A stretch of 64,000 nucleotides of DNA, taken from assembly GCA_013153635.1 (NCBI GenBank), contig JAADDZ010000006.1:20490-84489 (forward strand), written 5' to 3'. Shown piece by piece: positions 1-9,399 of the stretch (positions within the stretch are counted from its first letter, which is position 1; each line of letters opens with the position of its first letter). The stretch is from Aquificota bacterium. Its GTDB lineage: Bacteria > Aquificota > Aquificia > Aquificales > Hydrogenothermaceae. The translations under genes and the position numbers were made by a program. The notes beneath the pieces are model-generated. The model made no database searches, was not told the origin of the DNA, and saw only the letters and a program-made list of their open reading frames with translations.

Positions 1-1727
1 TATTTATTCCTATCTTGTTTATGAAAGGGGTTATCGGAAAGTTCTTCTTTAGCTTTGCTTTTACTTTGATAACTGCTATAGCACTTTCTTTTATTGTATC
101 GTTGAGTTTTACTCCGATGATTTCTGGGAGATTAGTAAATACTGATAAAAAAAATATATTTCAAAGGTTCTATGAGAGGTTCGAGTATTATTTTGATATA
201 TGGTTAAGGTGGTCTTTAAATCATAAAGTTGTGGTGATACTGATTTCTGCTATTGTTATAGGTGCTGGGTTTAGTACTGCCAAATTTGTTAAAAAAGAGT
301 TTTTTCCGATAGTTGATGAAGGGAGGTTTTTGGTTAGATTTGAGACTCCTACCGGTTCATCTTTTAGTTTTACTGATAAAAAGGCAAGGGAGATAGAAAA
401 GATTCTATCTTATAATCCTTATATCCTAAGGTATGGACTAGCTTTTGGTGAAGGGGTGGTAGGTAGACCAGAAGTAAATGGAGGTATCTTTTTTGTAACT
501 TTAATCGAAAGAGAGAAAAGACCTCATCAAAAAGAAATTATGCATATGCTTAGAGAGGAGTTCAAAAAGTTAAAAGATGTAAAAGCTATAATAGATATAC
601 CTTCTGCGGTAGGTGTTAGAGCTGGAAGGTCAGCAGACATTACTTACATAATAAAAGGAGAAGATATAGAAACTTTAGGAGAAATATCTGAAAGGATAGT
701 AGAAAAATTAAAAAGTATTGGCGGGTATGTAGGTATTGATACAGACCTTAGGATAAACAAGCCAGAAATCAAAGTTTTTATAGATAGAGAAAAGGCTCAA
801 AAAGATGGTATCTCTGTACAGGAAATATCAACTACCATAAATATACTTTTTGGAAAGTTTAAAGTAGGTACTTACGAGAAAGGTGCAGAGAGTCATGATT
901 TTATAGTAAAGGCTTATTCTGATTTTCTAAAAAAGTTTTTGAATATAGATAAGGTCTTTATAAGAGACCAAAAAGGTACGTTAGTTCCTTTATCCAATTA
1001 TATAAAGCTCGAACCTTCTTCTGGGTACAATGTTATAAATAGATACAATAGACAGTATGCTGTCACTCTTTATGCAAATGTTGAAGGAAAAAGTCTTGGT
1101 AAAGCTACTCAAGAGGTAGAGAGCTTGTTAAGACAGATACTTCCTACTGGGTACACTTTTGAGATAGGAGGACAGACGAAAGAATTTAAGGAAGCTTTTA
1201 AATATCTAGGTATTGCATTGGTTATTGCAATAATAGCAGTTTATATGATACTTGCTTCTTTATTTGAAAGTTTAATACACCCTTTTACAGTACTGTTAAT
1301 GCTTCCTTTTTCTATATTTGGGGTATTTGGTTTTATTCTGATTACAGATACTACTTTGAATGTAGCTTCATATTTTGGGATAATTTTGTTAGTTGGAATT
1401 ATTACTAGAGATGCTGTTTTATTTATAGATAGAATAGTACAACTAAAAAAAGAAGGTCTACCAGTAAGACAGGCTATATTACAAGCTAGAAAGGAGAGAT
1501 TAAGACCTATTTTGATGACCACCTTTACTATTGTTTCGGCTTTGATTCCTGTGGCTTTTGGTCTTACTACTGGTTCTGAAATGAGACAGCCTCTTGCAAT
1601 AGCAATAATCGGTGGATTATTTACAGCTTTGCCTCTTAGTTTATTTGTTATTCCTCTGATTTATGAGATTTTCGATAAAATAGAAAGGTTTTTTGTAAAT
1701 TTAAGGAAAAAACTACCTAGTACCTAG
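1..1727 (+). CDS. RND efflux permease, C-terminal half (5' end outside window)
   Basis: This is the distal part of an inner-membrane RND (AcrB/HAE1-type) proton-driven efflux pump. The frame is open from the first bases of the window, so the TTG at 15 is internal and the true start lies upstream. Visible parts are a TM segment reading FFFSFAFTLITAIALSF, another TM near residue 70, a large periplasmic (porter/docking) domain over roughly residues 90-395, and then five TM helices with the family's GIITRDAVLFIDR segment (the TM10 region where AcrB-type pumps have GIVVKNAILLVD-like sequence). It ends with a short basic cytoplasmic tail. Partner adaptor and outer-membrane genes are probably upstream. 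The substrate cannot be told. No clear terminator follows; a convergent gene begins 28 bp on. Confidence 0.9.
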   Translation, partial: FIPILFMKGVIGKFFFSFAFTLITAIALSFIVSLSFTPMISGRLVNTDKKNIFQRFYERFEYYFDIWLRWSLNHKVVVILISAIVIGAGFSTAKFVKKEFFPIVDEGRFLVRFETPTGSSFSFTDKKAREIEKILSYNPYILRYGLAFGEGVVGRPEVNGGIFFVTLIEREKRPHQKEIMHMLREEFKKLKDVKAIIDIPSAVGVRAGRSADITYIIKGEDIETLGEISERIVEKLKSIGGYVGIDTDLRINKPEIKVFIDREKAQKDGISVQEISTTINILFGKFKVGTYEKGAESHDFIVKAYSDFLKKFLNIDKVFIRDQKGTLVPLSNYIKLEPSSGYNVINRYNRQYAVTLYANVEGKSLGKATQEVESLLRQILPTGYTFEIGGQTKEFKEAFKYLGIALVIAIIAVYMILASLFESLIHPFTVLLMLPFSIFGVFGFILITDTTLNVASYFGIILLVGIITRDAVLFIDRIVQLKKEGLPVRQAILQARKERLRPILMTTFTIVSALIPVAFGLTTGSEMRQPLAIAIIGGLFTALPLSLFVIPLIYEIFDKIERFFVNLRKKLPST

Positions 1728-1754
1728 AAAAGAAATATGTACACTGCTGTAGAT

Positions 1755-2042
1755 TTAACTTTTGTATCTTTTTTTTAAGTATTGTTTTAGCTCTTCTCTT
1801 TTTTCTGTTATTACAAATGCTTCTTGAACTGTAGAACCTTTTTTCAGTAAGAGTTTAGCTCCTGTTTCTGTATCATACTGGTAGGTAATTCTATGTTTAC
1901 CACCTACCCCTTTTGGAGTGGTGGTAATTCTTCCGGGAATGGCAGATTTGATTAAATCAAGTTTTACAAGCTCTTCTAACAGTTCTTCAAATCCTTTTAA
2001 GATGTGATGTTCTCGTTTTATTCCTTTTTTTCTGTATTTCAT
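1755..2042 (-). CDS. Small basic protein, possible DUF2103 family
   Basis: A 95-residue, lysine-rich soluble protein with no signal peptide or TM segment. The order of motifs (a His-containing N-terminus HHILKGFEELLEELV, then IPGRITTTPKG, then GSTVQEAFVIT) recalls the DUF2103 'predicted metal-binding' family, but this is from memory and not certain. It lies directly downstream of the transaldolase gene (1 bp gap, same strand), so the two are probably co-transcribed and translationally coupled. The function is unknown. Confidence 0.6.
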   Translation of the reverse strand: MKYRKKGIKREHHILKGFEELLEELVKLDLIKSAIPGRITTTPKGVGGKHRITYQYDTETGAKLLLKKGSTVQEAFVITEKREELKQYLKKRYKS

Positions 2043-2043
2043 T

Positions 2044-2700
2044 TTAGAAAGGTTTTTGGGGGACTTTTTCCCAATCTTGTAAAAATCTCTCTAGTCCAAT
2101 ATCTGTAAGAGGGTGTTTTGCAAGTTGGGATATAACTTTGAAAGGAATAGTAGCAACATCTGCACCTATTAGTGCTGATTCAACGACGTGCATAGGGTTT
2201 CTGATACTTGCTACAAGTATCTCTGTTTTAAAATTGTAGTTATCTTTTATTGTTTTTATCTGTCTAATTAGTTCCATTCCTTCATATGCAATGTCGTCAA
2301 GCCTTCCAACGAAAGGAGATAGATAAGTTGCACCAGCTTTCATAGCAAGAAGAGCTTGGTTAGGAGAAAAGCATAGGGTAACATTTGTTTTGATACCTTC
2401 ATCTACGAGATGCTTAACTGCCTTTATTCCATCTACAGTTAGAGGTATTTTTATTACTACATTTTCCCCAAGTTTTGCAAGATATTCTGCTTCTTTCATC
2501 ATACCTTCAAAATCTGTGCTTGCTACTTCTAGACTAACTGGTTTGTCAGGTATCTCCTTTAGGATTTCTTCAACCACTTCTAAAAATGGTTTGCCTGTCT
2601 TTGCTATGAGGGTTGGATTTGTAGTGACCCCGTCTAATAATCCCATGTCTTTTGCTTCTTTGATTTCGTTTATGTCAGCAGTATCTATAAAAAATTTCAT
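2044..2700 (-). CDS. tal: Transaldolase (TalC/F6P-aldolase-like subfamily)
   Basis: A 218-residue TIM-barrel aldolase of the short transaldolase class that moves a dihydroxyacetone unit between sugar phosphates in the non-oxidative pentose phosphate pathway. The N-terminus [13 protein letters not shown], the TTNPTLI motif (about residue 26) and the VVIKIPLT strand carrying the Schiff-base lysine (about residue 84) are diagnostic. The length matches the 210-220 aa short class rather than the 315 aa TalB class. An SD (GGAGG) precedes the ATG, and a TATAAT box lies at 2736-2741 on the same strand. The very similar fructose-6-phosphate aldolase activity cannot be excluded from sequence alone. Confidence 0.93.
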   Translation of the reverse strand: MKFFIDTADINEIKEAKDMGLLDGVTTNPTLIAKTGKPFLEVVEEILKEIPDKPVSLEVASTDFEGMMKEAEYLAKLGENVVIKIPLTVDGIKAVKHLVDEGIKTNVTLCFSPNQALLAMKAGATYLSPFVGRLDDIAYEGMELIRQIKTIKDNYNFKTEILVASIRNPMHVVESALIGADVATIPFKVISQLAKHPLTDIGLERFLQDWEKVPQKPF

Positions 2701-2834
2701 AAAAGACCTCCATATTAGAATTTTGTGATGATATTATTATACAAAAATAAACTGTTATTCTGACTTTAATCATTTAAGACTCGAATAAAAATGTATTTAA
2801 TTAATTTTGATAATAAATCAAGGAGGGTTTCATC

Positions 2835-3338
2835 ATGGCAGAGACAGTAACGCTAAAAGGGAATACAGTTACACTAGTAGGACCATCTATAAATGTAGGA
2901 GATTCTGCCCCTGTGGCTAAAGTCGTTCTAACTGATTTGTCAGAAAAAGATATTGGAGGAGCAAAAGACAAGGTGCAGTTGATAATTACTGTTCCTTCTT
3001 TGGATACACCTGTTTGTGAAACAGAAACAAAGAAGTTTAATGAGTTGGTAAAGGGTTTTGATGTTGATGTAACTGTGGTTTCTATGGATTTACCTTTTGC
3101 AGAAAAGAGATTCTGTGAGAGTTTTAGTATAGAAGATATTGATATTGGTTCTGATTTTAGGTACAAGGATTTGGAGAAGTATGGAGTATTGATTGGAGAG
3201 GGAGCTTTGAAAGGTCTTTTGGCAAGGGCTGTTTTTATAGTCGACAAAGAAGGAAAGGTAGCTTACAAACAGCTTGTTCCAGAAATCACCCAAGAACCTG
3301 ATTACGATGATGTTTTGGAAACTTTAAAAAAGTGTTAA
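2835..3338 (+). CDS. tpx: Thiol peroxidase
   Basis: A 167-residue atypical 2-Cys peroxiredoxin that reduces peroxides using thioredoxin. The peroxidatic cysteine is C61 in the PSLDTPVCETE motif and the resolving cysteine is C94 (FAEKRFCES), the same spacing as E. coli Tpx. A strong SD (AAGGAGGG) lies 8 bp before the ATG. The gene is monocistronic, with a compact intrinsic terminator immediately after the stop. It overlaps the tail of a convergent small membrane protein gene by 4 bp. Confidence 0.96.
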   Translation: MAETVTLKGNTVTLVGPSINVGDSAPVAKVVLTDLSEKDIGGAKDKVQLIITVPSLDTPVCETETKKFNELVKGFDVDVTVVSMDLPFAEKRFCESFSIEDIDIGSDFRYKDLEKYGVLIGEGALKGLLARAVFIVDKEGKVAYKQLVPEITQEPDYDDVLETLKKC

Positions 3339-3571
3339 TTTGAGGGGCGTTTAGCCCCTTTTTTTTCTTTTTGGATTAACTCTTTGATGTTTAAGATTCC
3401 CATATAGATTAAGAAAAACCCAACTCCCACAGGAATAGCGAGCATTAAAAATCTAGCTACTCCTAATGTAAAATCAGAAAAATTCAAGGTGAAAAGAGCG
3501 GGTAGGTTGTTCCATACTGCATATATCCCAATTAATATACCAAGTAGATAGAGTATTATCGCTATCTTCAT
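3335..3571 (-). CDS. Small integral membrane protein of unknown function
   Basis: A 78-residue hydrophobic protein with two predicted TM helices (about residues 3-20 and 38-62) and a short basic cytoplasmic tail. No family is recognised. It starts 1 bp after the gyrA stop on the same strand, so it is probably the distal cistron of the gyrA transcript. Its C-terminal codons double as the tpx terminator on the other strand, which constrains both. Confidence 0.65.
   Translation of the reverse strand: MKIAIILYLLGILIGIYAVWNNLPALFTLNFSDFTLGVARFLMLAIPVGVGFFLIYMGILNIKELIQKEKKGAKRPSN
3343..3366 (+). terminator. Intrinsic terminator of tpx
   Basis: A perfect 6-bp stem AGGGGC/GCCCCT with a 5-nt loop is followed by a T-tract. 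The hairpin is embedded in the last codons of the convergent small membrane protein gene. Confidence 0.85.
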
Positions 3572-3572
3572 T

Positions 3573-6500
3573 TTAATCTTCTTCTTTATTTTGTACTAAC
3601 TTTATAGCTTTTAGTATAAAGTCTCCTTCTATTTTTAATGCTGGGTCTCCCATCGCTGTTCTTTTTGCTATTGGGATTCTTTTTTCATCTACAGATAGTT
3701 TTAAAAATCTTCCCTTTACAGTAGATATTCCTACCAAATCTCCAAGATTAACAGGGAGCATCGAAGCTACATAATCATCTTTATTTAGTTTTACAGCCAT
3801 TATCCCTTTTTGCCCTCTTTTTTTGACAGGAAATTCTTCTTTGTTTACTAGCTTTACATATCCATGGCCTGTTATAGTCATTATGTATCTGTCAGAGTTT
3901 ACTATAAAGCCTCCAACGACTTCATCTCCTTTGTCTAGGTCTATTCCTTCTACTCCTTTTGCTTTTGGTCCTGTTACTCTAACTTGGTTTCTTTCAAACA
4001 GGAGAAGGTCTCCTTTTTTAGTGTATATAGCTAAATAAGATGGGTTGTCATCAGCAAACGCACAGACTACTTCGTTGTCTTCTTCTAGAGGGATTATGTT
4101 CATTCCTTGGGATTTGTAGAATATGTCTTCGAAAGTCATTCTTTTTATTATTCCATTTTTTGTAATTATAAAAATTCTATCTTCATTTCCTTCATTTTTG
4201 TATGCAGTACCTACTATGATTTCATCTTCACCAATCTCTATTTTTCCTTCTTCTTTTGGTAAATCAGCCGCTAAACTCCAGTAGGATTTGCCTTTGTTTG
4301 TTATGAATGCTATAGGGTTTGAGCTTTTGACTTCTTGGATAGAGATTAGAGCTTCCCTAGGTAGTATGCTGTTTTGGACTTCTAATAAAACTTTATCAAA
4401 TATTTCTCTTGAGGTTTCACCTTCGGTCTTGTCTATTCGTTTATTTATTATTCTTCCACTGCTAAAAACTGCTACGATATAGTCTTCTTCAAATGTGAGA
4501 CCTGCTTCTTCTTTTTGGAGTATAACTGTTTTTCTTTCGTCTCCATATTTTAAGAGCATCTCATCTAGTTCTTCTTTGAACACTTTTATTTTTTCTTCTT
4601 CTGAAGATAGTATCCTTTGATATTCATTTATTTTCTCTTTTAGTTGGTCTGATTCTTCTTTTAGTTTTCCTCCTTCTAGTGCTGTAAATCTTGATAGTCT
4701 CATATCTAAAATGGCTGTTGTCTGGGTATCTGATAAATCAAACTCCTTTGTGAGAATCTCTTTTGCTTCATTTGTATCTTTTGAGGCTCTAACTACTTCT
4801 ATTACTCTATCTGCATTTTCTAGAGCTTTTAGTAGTCCTTCTACTATGTGGAGTCTTTTTTCTGCCTTGTCTAGTTCAAAAAGTGTTCTTCTTGTGATTA
4901 CTTGGATTCTGTGTTTGATAAATTCCCACAGTATACCTTTTAGGTCTAGGATTTTTGGCTGTTTATTTACAAGAACTGTAAGGTTGATTGGGATACTTTT
5001 TTGAAGTGATGTACTTCTGTATAATTTTTTTAGAACTTTTTCTGGGTCTGCTTCTCTTTTAAGCTCTATTACTATTCTTATTCCTGTTCTGTCTGATTCA
5101 TCTCTAAGGTCAGATATTCCTTTTTCTTTTCCAGTTCTTACTAGTTCTGCTATTCTTTTGATTAGGTCTACTTTATTGACTTGATATGGTATCTCGTAGA
5201 TTACTATTCTGTGTCTATTACCGGGAAGTTTTTCTATTCGGGCTTTTCCTTTTACTGTTACAGAGCCTCTAGAGTTTTCATATATTTTTATGATGTCTTC
5301 TTTTGGTGTTATCAGTATTCCACCAGTTGGGAAGTCAGGACCTTTTATAAATTGGCACAGTTCCTCTACCGTTGCGTTAGGAAAATCTGCTAGATATTTC
5401 AGTGCTTCTGCTACTTCGGTAAAGTTATGAGGTGGAATGTTTGTGGACAGTCCTACCGCTATACCTGTAGCCCCATTACATATAAGATTAGGGAATTTTG
5501 CCGGTAAAACTTCTGGTTCTTCCATAGAGCCGTCGAAGTTTGGGGTCATATCTACAGTATCTTTATCTATATCTGCAAGCATTTCCATAGCCAGCTTGGT
5601 TAGACGAGCTTCTGTATTATGGTTGATGATTCCATTTGCTACAAAAGAGTGACAATAGCTATTAACTTTTATTGAATAAACTACTTTTTCTCCTGTATCT
5701 TCTACAGATTTAACCTGTGCAAAATAGTATTTATTGTCTAAAAGCTCTTTATAAAAAGCTAAGTCTTCTTTATTGAGTATTTTTTCTAAAGTATTCCACT
5801 GTTTTTCTATTTTGCTGTATCTGTCTATACTGTGTTTCGATAGCCATTTGCTAAAGTTTTTGTTTTTATATTTGTTCTTTATATATTCAAAGACAAATGG
5901 AATAAGGTCTGTTTTACTGTTTGTAGTTTCTTTTAGATTTATTTCTTTTATTGTCTTTTCTAGCTTTCTTTGTTTATCAGATAGAAATCCTATTTTTTCT
6001 GCGAATAGTTTTATATCGTGGTAGTCTGAAATAATAAGTCTGTAGTTTTGTTTATCTTTGTAAATTTTGGAGATAATCTCAAAATTTAAAAGTAAAACTT
6101 GGAGCTGTTTTATTAGTTCTTTGTTGTTTGATTGGTAGGAGATGGTAACTGTACTTTTTTCTTTGTGAATAGAGCCTTTTCCTTCAAATAAAGCTTTTAA
6201 GAAAGCTCTTTGTACCTTTTTGGAAGATTTTAAAACTATGTAAGGGATTTCTTTAACTGTATCTTTGTGATGGACTTGATGTCCTATCAAAGTTTTCCTA
6301 CTTTCTGGTTTTCTTTGATAATCTTTTATTGAATAAGCAGAAACTAAAGCAGTTTCAAGCTTTTCTGTATGTTCTTTATCTGTGGTATCTTCTTGGGATA
6401 CTAGAGAACCAAGTAAAACAGCTTCTTCTTCTGTTAATAACTCTTGAGAGCTATCTATATCATTCTTCCGACTTACTACAAGATAATCTCCAGCTTTGAC

Positions 6501-7142
6501 TTTGTCTAATGTTTTCCAAACATAGATAGGTTTTCCGTTTTTTCCTTTTTCTAATACTAAAACAGGGTGGTTTGTGCTACCTTCTATCTCAAAACCTTCT
6601 ACTGTTTCTACTTTTAATGTTTTGTGTCTTCCACTGTTAAAAAACATAGTTGCAGTGTTTATGTTTCTATTTAACGATTGGACTTTTATACGGATAGGAT
6701 TATCTGAATTTTCCTTAGAATCTGGGACAATATCTTTTATTTTTATTAATCCCTTGTCTGTGTTTACAAGAGTATCTCCAACAACGCAGTACCTCATTGC
6801 GGCAGGGGGGTCACCATCTATAGAACCAAAGTTACCTTGACCTTGAATAAGAGGATACCTAAGTGTAAAATCTTGAGCCATTCTAACAAGAGCATCATAC
6901 ACAGCTGAATCGCCATGGGGGTGATATTTGGCTATTACGTTTCCTACTGTTCTTGCTGATTTTTTAAACTGTTTGTTTGGATACATATTCTCTTCGTACA
7001 TTGCGTATAAAATCCTTCTTTGTACAGGTTTTAAGCCATCTCTTATGTCTGGGATAGCTCTACCAACGATAACAGACATTGCATAGTCTAAATATGAAGA
7101 TTTTACCTCTTCTTCAATAGGTTGCTTAACGATTTCTGACAT
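3573..7142 (-). CDS. gyrA: DNA gyrase subunit A precursor containing an intein
   Basis: A 1189-residue precursor. Residues 1-118 and 510-1189 together form a normal-length (798 aa) GyrA, the DNA-cleaving subunit of gyrase. The winged-helix/tower region opens with [18 protein letters not shown]. The active-site tyrosine is Y118 in AAMRY, followed after splicing by [11 protein letters not shown]-terminal beta-propeller carries a GyrA-box-like KKRGQKG near residue 1106. Residues 119-509 are an intein (annotated separately), so activity depends on protein splicing. GyrA is preferred over ParC on overall similarity and the usual single type IIA enzyme of Aquificota, but the box is imperfect (QRRGGKG is canonical). 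The following small ORF begins 1 bp after the stop. Confidence 0.93.
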   Translation of the reverse strand: MSEIVKQPIEEEVKSSYLDYAMSVIVGRAIPDIRDGLKPVQRRILYAMYEENMYPNKQFKKSARTVGNVIAKYHPHGDSAVYDALVRMAQDFTLRYPLIQGQGNFGSIDGDPPAAMRYCVVGDTLVNTDKGLIKIKDIVPDSKENSDNPIRIKVQSLNRNINTATMFFNSGRHKTLKVETVEGFEIEGSTNHPVLVLEKGKNGKPIYVWKTLDKVKAGDYLVVSRKNDIDSSQELLTEEEAVLLGSLVSQEDTTDKEHTEKLETALVSAYSIKDYQRKPESRKTLIGHQVHHKDTVKEIPYIVLKSSKKVQRAFLKALFEGKGSIHKEKSTVTISYQSNNKELIKQLQVLLLNFEIISKIYKDKQNYRLIISDYHDIKLFAEKIGFLSDKQRKLEKTIKEINLKETTNSKTDLIPFVFEYIKNKYKNKNFSKWLSKHSIDRYSKIEKQWNTLEKILNKEDLAFYKELLDNKYYFAQVKSVEDTGEKVVYSIKVNSYCHSFVANGIINHNTEARLTKLAMEMLADIDKDTVDMTPNFDGSMEEPEVLPAKFPNLICNGATGIAVGLSTNIPPHNFTEVAEALKYLADFPNATVEELCQFIKGPDFPTGGILITPKEDIIKIYENSRGSVTVKGKARIEKLPGNRHRIVIYEIPYQVNKVDLIKRIAELVRTGKEKGISDLRDESDRTGIRIVIELKREADPEKVLKKLYRSTSLQKSIPINLTVLVNKQPKILDLKGILWEFIKHRIQVITRRTLFELDKAEKRLHIVEGLLKALENADRVIEVVRASKDTNEAKEILTKEFDLSDTQTTAILDMRLSRFTALEGGKLKEESDQLKEKINEYQRILSSEEEKIKVFKEELDEMLLKYGDERKTVILQKEEAGLTFEEDYIVAVFSSGRIINKRIDKTEGETSREIFDKVLLEVQNSILPREALISIQEVKSSNPIAFITNKGKSYWSLAADLPKEEGKIEIGEDEIIVGTAYKNEGNEDRIFIITKNGIIKRMTFEDIFYKSQGMNIIPLEEDNEVVCAFADDNPSYLAIYTKKGDLLLFERNQVRVTGPKAKGVEGIDLDKGDEVVGGFIVNSDRYIMTITGHGYVKLVNKEEFPVKKRGQKGIMAVKLNKDDYVASMLPVNLGDLVGISTVKGRFLKLSVDEKRIPIAKRTAMGDPALKIEGDFILKAIKLVQNKEED
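5616..6788 (-). mobile_element. Intein in GyrA, with degenerate LAGLIDADG endonuclease
   Basis: A 391-residue intein inserted between Y118 and T510 of the precursor, the same Y|T junction used by mycobacterial GyrA inteins. Splicing blocks look intact: block A begins C119-VVGDTLV; block B is GSTNHPVL (T190, H192); block F resembles [14 protein letters not shown]; block G is NGIINHN with H508-N509 and +1 Thr. Two LAGLIDADG-like segments are present at about 242-252 ([10 protein letters not shown]) and 316-325 ([10 protein letters not shown]). The positions that normally hold the catalytic aspartates are Q/E and K, so DNA cleavage is probably lost while splicing is retained. Confidence 0.92.
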
Positions 7143-7176
7143 CTATTACACCTCATAAATTTTTATGAAAACTAAA

Positions 7177-7185
7177 ATTGTAACA
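7177..7185 (-). promoter_or_regulatory. Extended -10 promoter element upstream of gyrA
   Basis: TGTTACAAT fits the extended -10 pattern TGnTATAAT with one mismatch, and lies about 35 bp before the gyrA ATG. No good -35 is visible, as expected for this promoter class. Confidence 0.5.
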
Positions 7186-7230
7186 TATTTACAAGTGCCT
7201 AATATATACCAATAAAATTGATATTCCAGT

Positions 7231-7539
7231 TTAGTTTTTTTCTAATTTTAGGAAATATTTGAACTTTTCATAAAATTTAATCTTTTTTAGCTGACTTAAA
7301 CTTTTTATATCTGTTTTCTTTCTTATAAAGAGGATTTTTTTAACATTTTTCTTTCCTATGTAAGGCACAAACAGAAGGTCTGTTTCAGATGCAGTGTTTA
7401 TATCTATCTGTAAATCTGTTTTTTTAAAAGAAGGTTTAAAAAAGATTTCTGTAGAAAAGTTAACTAAGCTAGCAAAAATTAAGATGTATACAGCAAATAA
7501 CTTTTGAATATTTGCCAGTTCCCAGTTTATACTACTCAA
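7231..7539 (-). CDS. Membrane-anchored helix-hairpin-helix (ComEA-like) protein
   Basis: A 102-residue protein with one N-terminal TM segment (about residues 12-32) and a C-terminal helix-hairpin-helix domain opening with IDINTASETDLL, the hallmark start of ComEA DNA-binding domains. ComEA binds incoming DNA during competence, but many short HhH proteins of this type are not tied to uptake. The start overlaps the end of the nurA-like gene by 8 bp, so the two are translationally coupled, which suggests a shared DNA-related role (inference). The HhH GIG loop is PYIGKK, slightly off the GIG consensus. Confidence 0.75.
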   Translation of the reverse strand: MSSINWELANIQKLFAVYILIFASLVNFSTEIFFKPSFKKTDLQIDINTASETDLLFVPYIGKKNVKKILFIRKKTDIKSLSQLKKIKFYEKFKYFLKLEKN

Positions 7540-8701
7540 CTACTTCCCTTCCCCTTTTTTCTAAGGTTAAGCCTAAAATAGACTCTATTAATTCCATATC
7601 TTTGTTTTTTATTCTTACGTCAGCATCAGCTTTTTTCAAGATAAAAGGGTATCCTCCTGCTGAAAGGGAAAAAAGAATATCGTTTATATACTGCTGTCTT
7701 ATTGTTTCTCTATTTGGATTTTCGTATATCTCTATGAGAGATATAACCGAGTAAGAGGAATACTTAGAGTAAAAGTATTTTATCTGTACATCTTTTAACT
7801 CTACAGCTTTTTTAGTCTCTTTTTTTTCAAAAACTTCTGAAAATTCCCACTCTTTTGTTTTACTTTTACTTTCCATATCCACGTATCTCTCTTTAGAGAA
7901 CCCGGGATTTTGAATAAATTTATAAAAAACCATAATATCAGGTATAGAGCTGTTAAACAGCTCTGTTCCTTTTGATGTTTTGGCTATACCCATAATAATA
8001 GGATTCCAGTCTAATTTGTAAAAGAGATGATGCAAAAGTAAAAAATACTCAAAATAGGCTAGTTTTGCTAATGCCGCTTCAAAAACATCTCTTTTTGATG
8101 CTGTCTCTTGTCCAAACTTTTCTATAAGTTTAGAGAATAAAAGCTCTTTTAGTTTTGTAGATTGGGAGGTTATATCATAATCAAAAAGATATTTTTCTAT
8201 ATAAGGGATTAACTCTCCAGATAGTTTTGCAAGTTCCCCTCCAAAATCTTTGTCTACAAACCATTTTGTTTTGGGAGGAGGTAATATAAATCTACCGCTT
8301 AGAGTTCCATCTAGCAGAATAACATCAGGTTTTTCTTTTGCAGAAACTTTTAGTAAAGATTTCATTTCAACTAAAAACATCAACAGCCTAAAGTAGCTCT
8401 CTGCAAACTCTTGATTTTTGATAAGAGATATACCTATATCTCCTACAAAACTCTCACTAACCATCACATTATTATCAAAACAAAGTCCGTATCCTGCAAC
8501 AGAATAAAGGTAAAATCCTAGATAAACTTTCCTATTGAAAGAACCATCAGAGGCACAAGCTTTACAGTTTATCTCTCTAGGGAAATAGTCTATCCAATGC
8601 TTTATAACATCATCTTCACTTATTTCTGAATCTAGGTGGAGTTTTATAAGTTCTAGTTCCTTTTTTAGTTTATAGGTTTTCTCTAAAAGTTCTGGTCTCA
8701 T
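7532..8701 (-). CDS. nurA: NurA-domain nuclease
   Basis: A 389-residue protein of the NurA 5'-3' nuclease family, which in archaea works with the HerA ATPase in DNA end resection. Acidic motifs expected for metal binding are visible at D52 (ASDGS) and D131 (VILLDGTLSGR). The length is typical. No herA-like gene is within this window, so the partner is either elsewhere or absent. The downstream ComEA-like gene overlaps it by 8 bp. Confidence 0.85.
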   Translation of the reverse strand: MRPELLEKTYKLKKELELIKLHLDSEISEDDVIKHWIDYFPREINCKACASDGSFNRKVYLGFYLYSVAGYGLCFDNNVMVSESFVGDIGISLIKNQEFAESYFRLLMFLVEMKSLLKVSAKEKPDVILLDGTLSGRFILPPPKTKWFVDKDFGGELAKLSGELIPYIEKYLFDYDITSQSTKLKELLFSKLIEKFGQETASKRDVFEAALAKLAYFEYFLLLHHLFYKLDWNPIIMGIAKTSKGTELFNSSIPDIMVFYKFIQNPGFSKERYVDMESKSKTKEWEFSEVFEKKETKKAVELKDVQIKYFYSKYSSYSVISLIEIYENPNRETIRQQYINDILFSLSAGGYPFILKKADADVRIKNKDMELIESILGLTLEKRGREVVE

Positions 8702-8856
8702 AAAGTTTCATTTCCAGTAATTTTGTTTAACTATATACTAATACTAAATCTTGACATAAGCAAAATAGTGTAGTGATTTTATATAAACTTCAAATTGACA
8801 CCTTCCTTATCTATCTTTAGCTTTAATTATATATAAAACATAACAGGGGTAAAATT

Positions 8857-9345
8857 ATGAAAACAATAGCTATAGTGATAACACTGTTCTTTCTTGGTTA
8901 CAGTTACGGTTACGAAGACCATGTAAAATATGAGCATGGATACTTTTACGTAATAATAGATAAGGAAAAGTTTGGAAGCGTTAATTCTGAACTCTTACAG
9001 CAGATAGAAAATCACGGGTGGGAAGTTATCTATACAATGAATGTGGATAGAACTACAAAAACAAACACACCTTATAAAACCCATCTCCTTTGTAAAAGGG
9101 ACTATTTAAGAGAAGGTTTAGAGACCTTTAAACTTATAGGTGTTATTATCCCATGTAGGATTGCTATATTCCAAGAAAAAAACTATGTAAAAATCGCTGT
9201 AGAGGATATAAAGGAGATTGTTAAGAAATATAACCCAAATCCGAAGTTTTATAGATTTATAACAGCTATAGAGCAAGAGATGATAGATATTTTAAACAGA
9301 ACCGCAAATGAATTTTCGAAGAAACGTCTTATCCCTCAATACTGA
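8857..9345 (+). CDS. Secreted DUF302-like protein
   Basis: A 162-residue protein with an N-terminal signal peptide (about residues 1-18, cleavage after YSYG). The remaining 140 residues have the DUF302 pattern: an early 'GWEV' strand, a partner region with a conserved-looking Cys-Arg (LLCKRDYLREGL), an aliphatic-Pro-Cys-Arg segment (IIPCRIAIFQE) and a C-terminal helix with E..M..I. DUF302 proteins have no settled function. A TTGACA box at 8795-8800 could be its -35. It stands alone, between the divergent nurA gene and pepA. Confidence 0.7.
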   Translation: MKTIAIVITLFFLGYSYGYEDHVKYEHGYFYVIIDKEKFGSVNSELLQQIENHGWEVIYTMNVDRTTKTNTPYKTHLLCKRDYLREGLETFKLIGVIIPCRIAIFQEKNYVKIAVEDIKEIVKKYNPNPKFYRFITAIEQEMIDILNRTANEFSKKRLIPQY

Positions 9346-9348
9346 TTT

Positions 9349-9357
9349 TGATATAAT
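9349..9357 (+). promoter_or_regulatory. Extended -10 promoter element for pepA
   Basis: TGATATAAT is a perfect TGnTATAAT, about 43 bp before the pepA ATG and just after the stop of the preceding gene. Confidence 0.6.
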
Positions 9358-9399
9358 TTTCATAACATTAAAAAAATTTGAGATAGGAGAGAGAATCAG

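Noticed and set aside
15..1727. A complete 570-aa gene starting at TTG 15
   Set aside because: The frame stays open upstream to the window edge and the first residues are mid-protein RND sequence, so the gene is cut by the window.
2801..3247. 148-aa open frame antisense to tpx
   Set aside because: It is a shadow of the strong tpx gene; no SD and no recognisable sequence.
3573..7142. GyrA disrupted by an unrelated insertion or frameshift
   Set aside because: The extra 391 codons are in frame with complete intein splicing motifs at both ends.
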